Part shown: positions 46,405 through 46,917 of the stretch, one piece after another
How positions within the stretch are numbered: position 1 is the first letter of the stretch
How the letters are laid out: every line of letters starts with the position of its first letter
Virus record (IMG/VR): IMGVR_UViG_3300032285_001468
Span: 1-46,917 of that record
Reading direction: 5' to 3' (one strand)
Length of the DNA: 46,917 nucleotides
DNA from: a virus
Position numbers and translations under genes: made by a program
Notes under the pieces: generated by a model
The model's input: only the letters and a program-made list of their open reading frames with translations
The model's database searches: none
What the model was told of the DNA's origin: nothing

Positions 46405-46917
46405 ATGGCTATTTCTCGTGCGCAGTTATTAAAAGAGCTATTACCAGGCCTTAACGCTTTGTTCGGTCTTGAGTATGCTCGTTATGGTGAAGAACATAAA
46501 GAAATCTACGAAATTGAGACTTCTGAACGTTCTTTTGAAGAAGAAACAAAACTATCAGGCTTTTCAGCAGCACCTGTTAAAAACGAAGGCTCTGCCATCG
46601 CTTATGACAATGCTCAAGAAGCTTGGACAGCCCGATACAATCATGAAACTATCGCTCTTGGCTTCAGCTTAACTGAAGAAGCTATTGAAGATAACTTGTA
46701 TGATTCATTATCAGCTCGTTACACAAAAGCTTTAGCTCGTGCTATGGCTTACACAAAACAAGTTAAAGCAGCAGCTGTTTTAAACAACGGCTTTAATGGC
46801 GCTTTCACATACGGTGACGGTAAACCATTGTTCTCAACATCACATCCTCTCGTGTCTGGTGGTACTAATGCAAATACACCATCAACACCAGCTGACTTAA
46901 ATGAAACAGCTTTAGAA
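46405..46917 (+). CDS. Major capsid protein, Mu gpT-like (partial)
   Basis: 171 residues visible from ATG 46405; the frame is open at the right edge. MAISRAQLLKELLPGLNALFGLEYARYGEEHKEIYEIETSERSFEEETKLSGFSAAPVKNEGSAIAYDNAQEAWTARYNHETIALGFSLTEEAIEDNLYDS follows the Mu-like major head protein gpT family (HK97 fold). Strong ribosome binding site AAGGAGTAATA. The full protein should be about 300-350 residues, so half lies outside the window. Confidence 0.85.
   Translation, partial: MAISRAQLLKELLPGLNALFGLEYARYGEEHKEIYEIETSERSFEEETKLSGFSAAPVKNEGSAIAYDNAQEAWTARYNHETIALGFSLTEEAIEDNLYDSLSARYTKALARAMAYTKQVKAAAVLNNGFNGAFTYGDGKPLFSTSHPLVSGGTNANTPSTPADLNETALE

Noticed and set aside
1-46917. The window as a complete circular genome
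   Set aside because: The capsid frame at the right end would meet TAG at position 1 directly after 171 residues, too short for the family, so the ends are not adjacent.
1-46917. tRNA genes, CRISPR arrays, integrase or insertion sequences
   Set aside because: No T-loop consensus, no regularly spaced repeats, and no recombinase or transposase motifs were seen on either strand.

Overview
The window reads as a contiguous piece of a tailed double-stranded DNA bacteriophage genome. It is AT-rich over most of its length, densely packed (stop/start overlaps of the ATGA or TAATG type are common), and has no integrase, tRNA or host housekeeping genes that I can see. The first 59 bases are the end of a gene entering from the left and the last gene, the major capsid protein, runs off the right end. 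The two ends do not join into one reading frame, so the genome is larger than the window; the missing part probably holds the rest of the capsid gene and more tail genes. Large P22-type portal, internal or ejection-type virion proteins and absence of a tape-measure gene here suggest a short-tailed (podovirus-like) virion, but the unseen segment could change that. A 23-residue peptide gene on the minus strand matches PqqA, the precursor of the cofactor PQQ, which points to a PQQ-using host; a methylotrophic betaproteobacterium (Methylophilaceae type) is my best guess.

Layout. (1) 1-17,259, plus strand: late genes: a small conserved structural protein, a lysis cassette (secreted HNH protein, 3TM holin, M15 peptidase), tail/structural proteins, a GNAT-like protein and a 2,441-residue polyvalent virion protein that contains a DnaN-like sliding-clamp segment. 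(2) 17,222-17,596, minus: RusA resolvase, convergent with the late genes. (3) 17,692-25,797, plus: recombination and accessory genes (RecB-like nuclease, DUF3310, ERF annealing protein, ribbon-helix-helix protein, two 2OG-Fe(II) oxygenases, YbcO-like nuclease, SprT-like protease, metallophosphoesterase, DUF1289) mixed with many small unknowns. (4) 25,798-26,502, minus: pqqA-like gene followed by a third 2OG-Fe(II) oxygenase. (5) 26,503-27,280: a control region with a strong sigma70-type promoter inside a perfect dyad, a likely 113-nt small RNA, a second promoter/terminator pair and a GC-richer, possibly structured leader. (6) 27,281-31,072, plus: HTH proteins, an SF2 helicase and a Toprim primase-like protein. 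(7) 31,088-37,136, minus: a SleB-type hydrolase and about 20 small genes, many acidic, separated at the gaps by a recurring hairpin family. (8) 37,137-46,917, plus: a GATC-dense region, terminase small and large subunits, portal, GroES-like protein, scaffold, head proteins and major capsid protein.

How it fits together. The phage has its own helicase, primase-like protein, single-strand annealing and resolvase functions but no DNA polymerase in view, so it probably borrows the host replisome. The minus-strand small-gene block looks like an early or host-takeover module under separate control from the late operon. The most unusual items are the pqqA-oxygenase pair, the clamp-like segment inside a virion protein, the dyad-promoter/small-RNA unit, the hairpin family of the leftward module and the very high GATC density around the small terminase gene.
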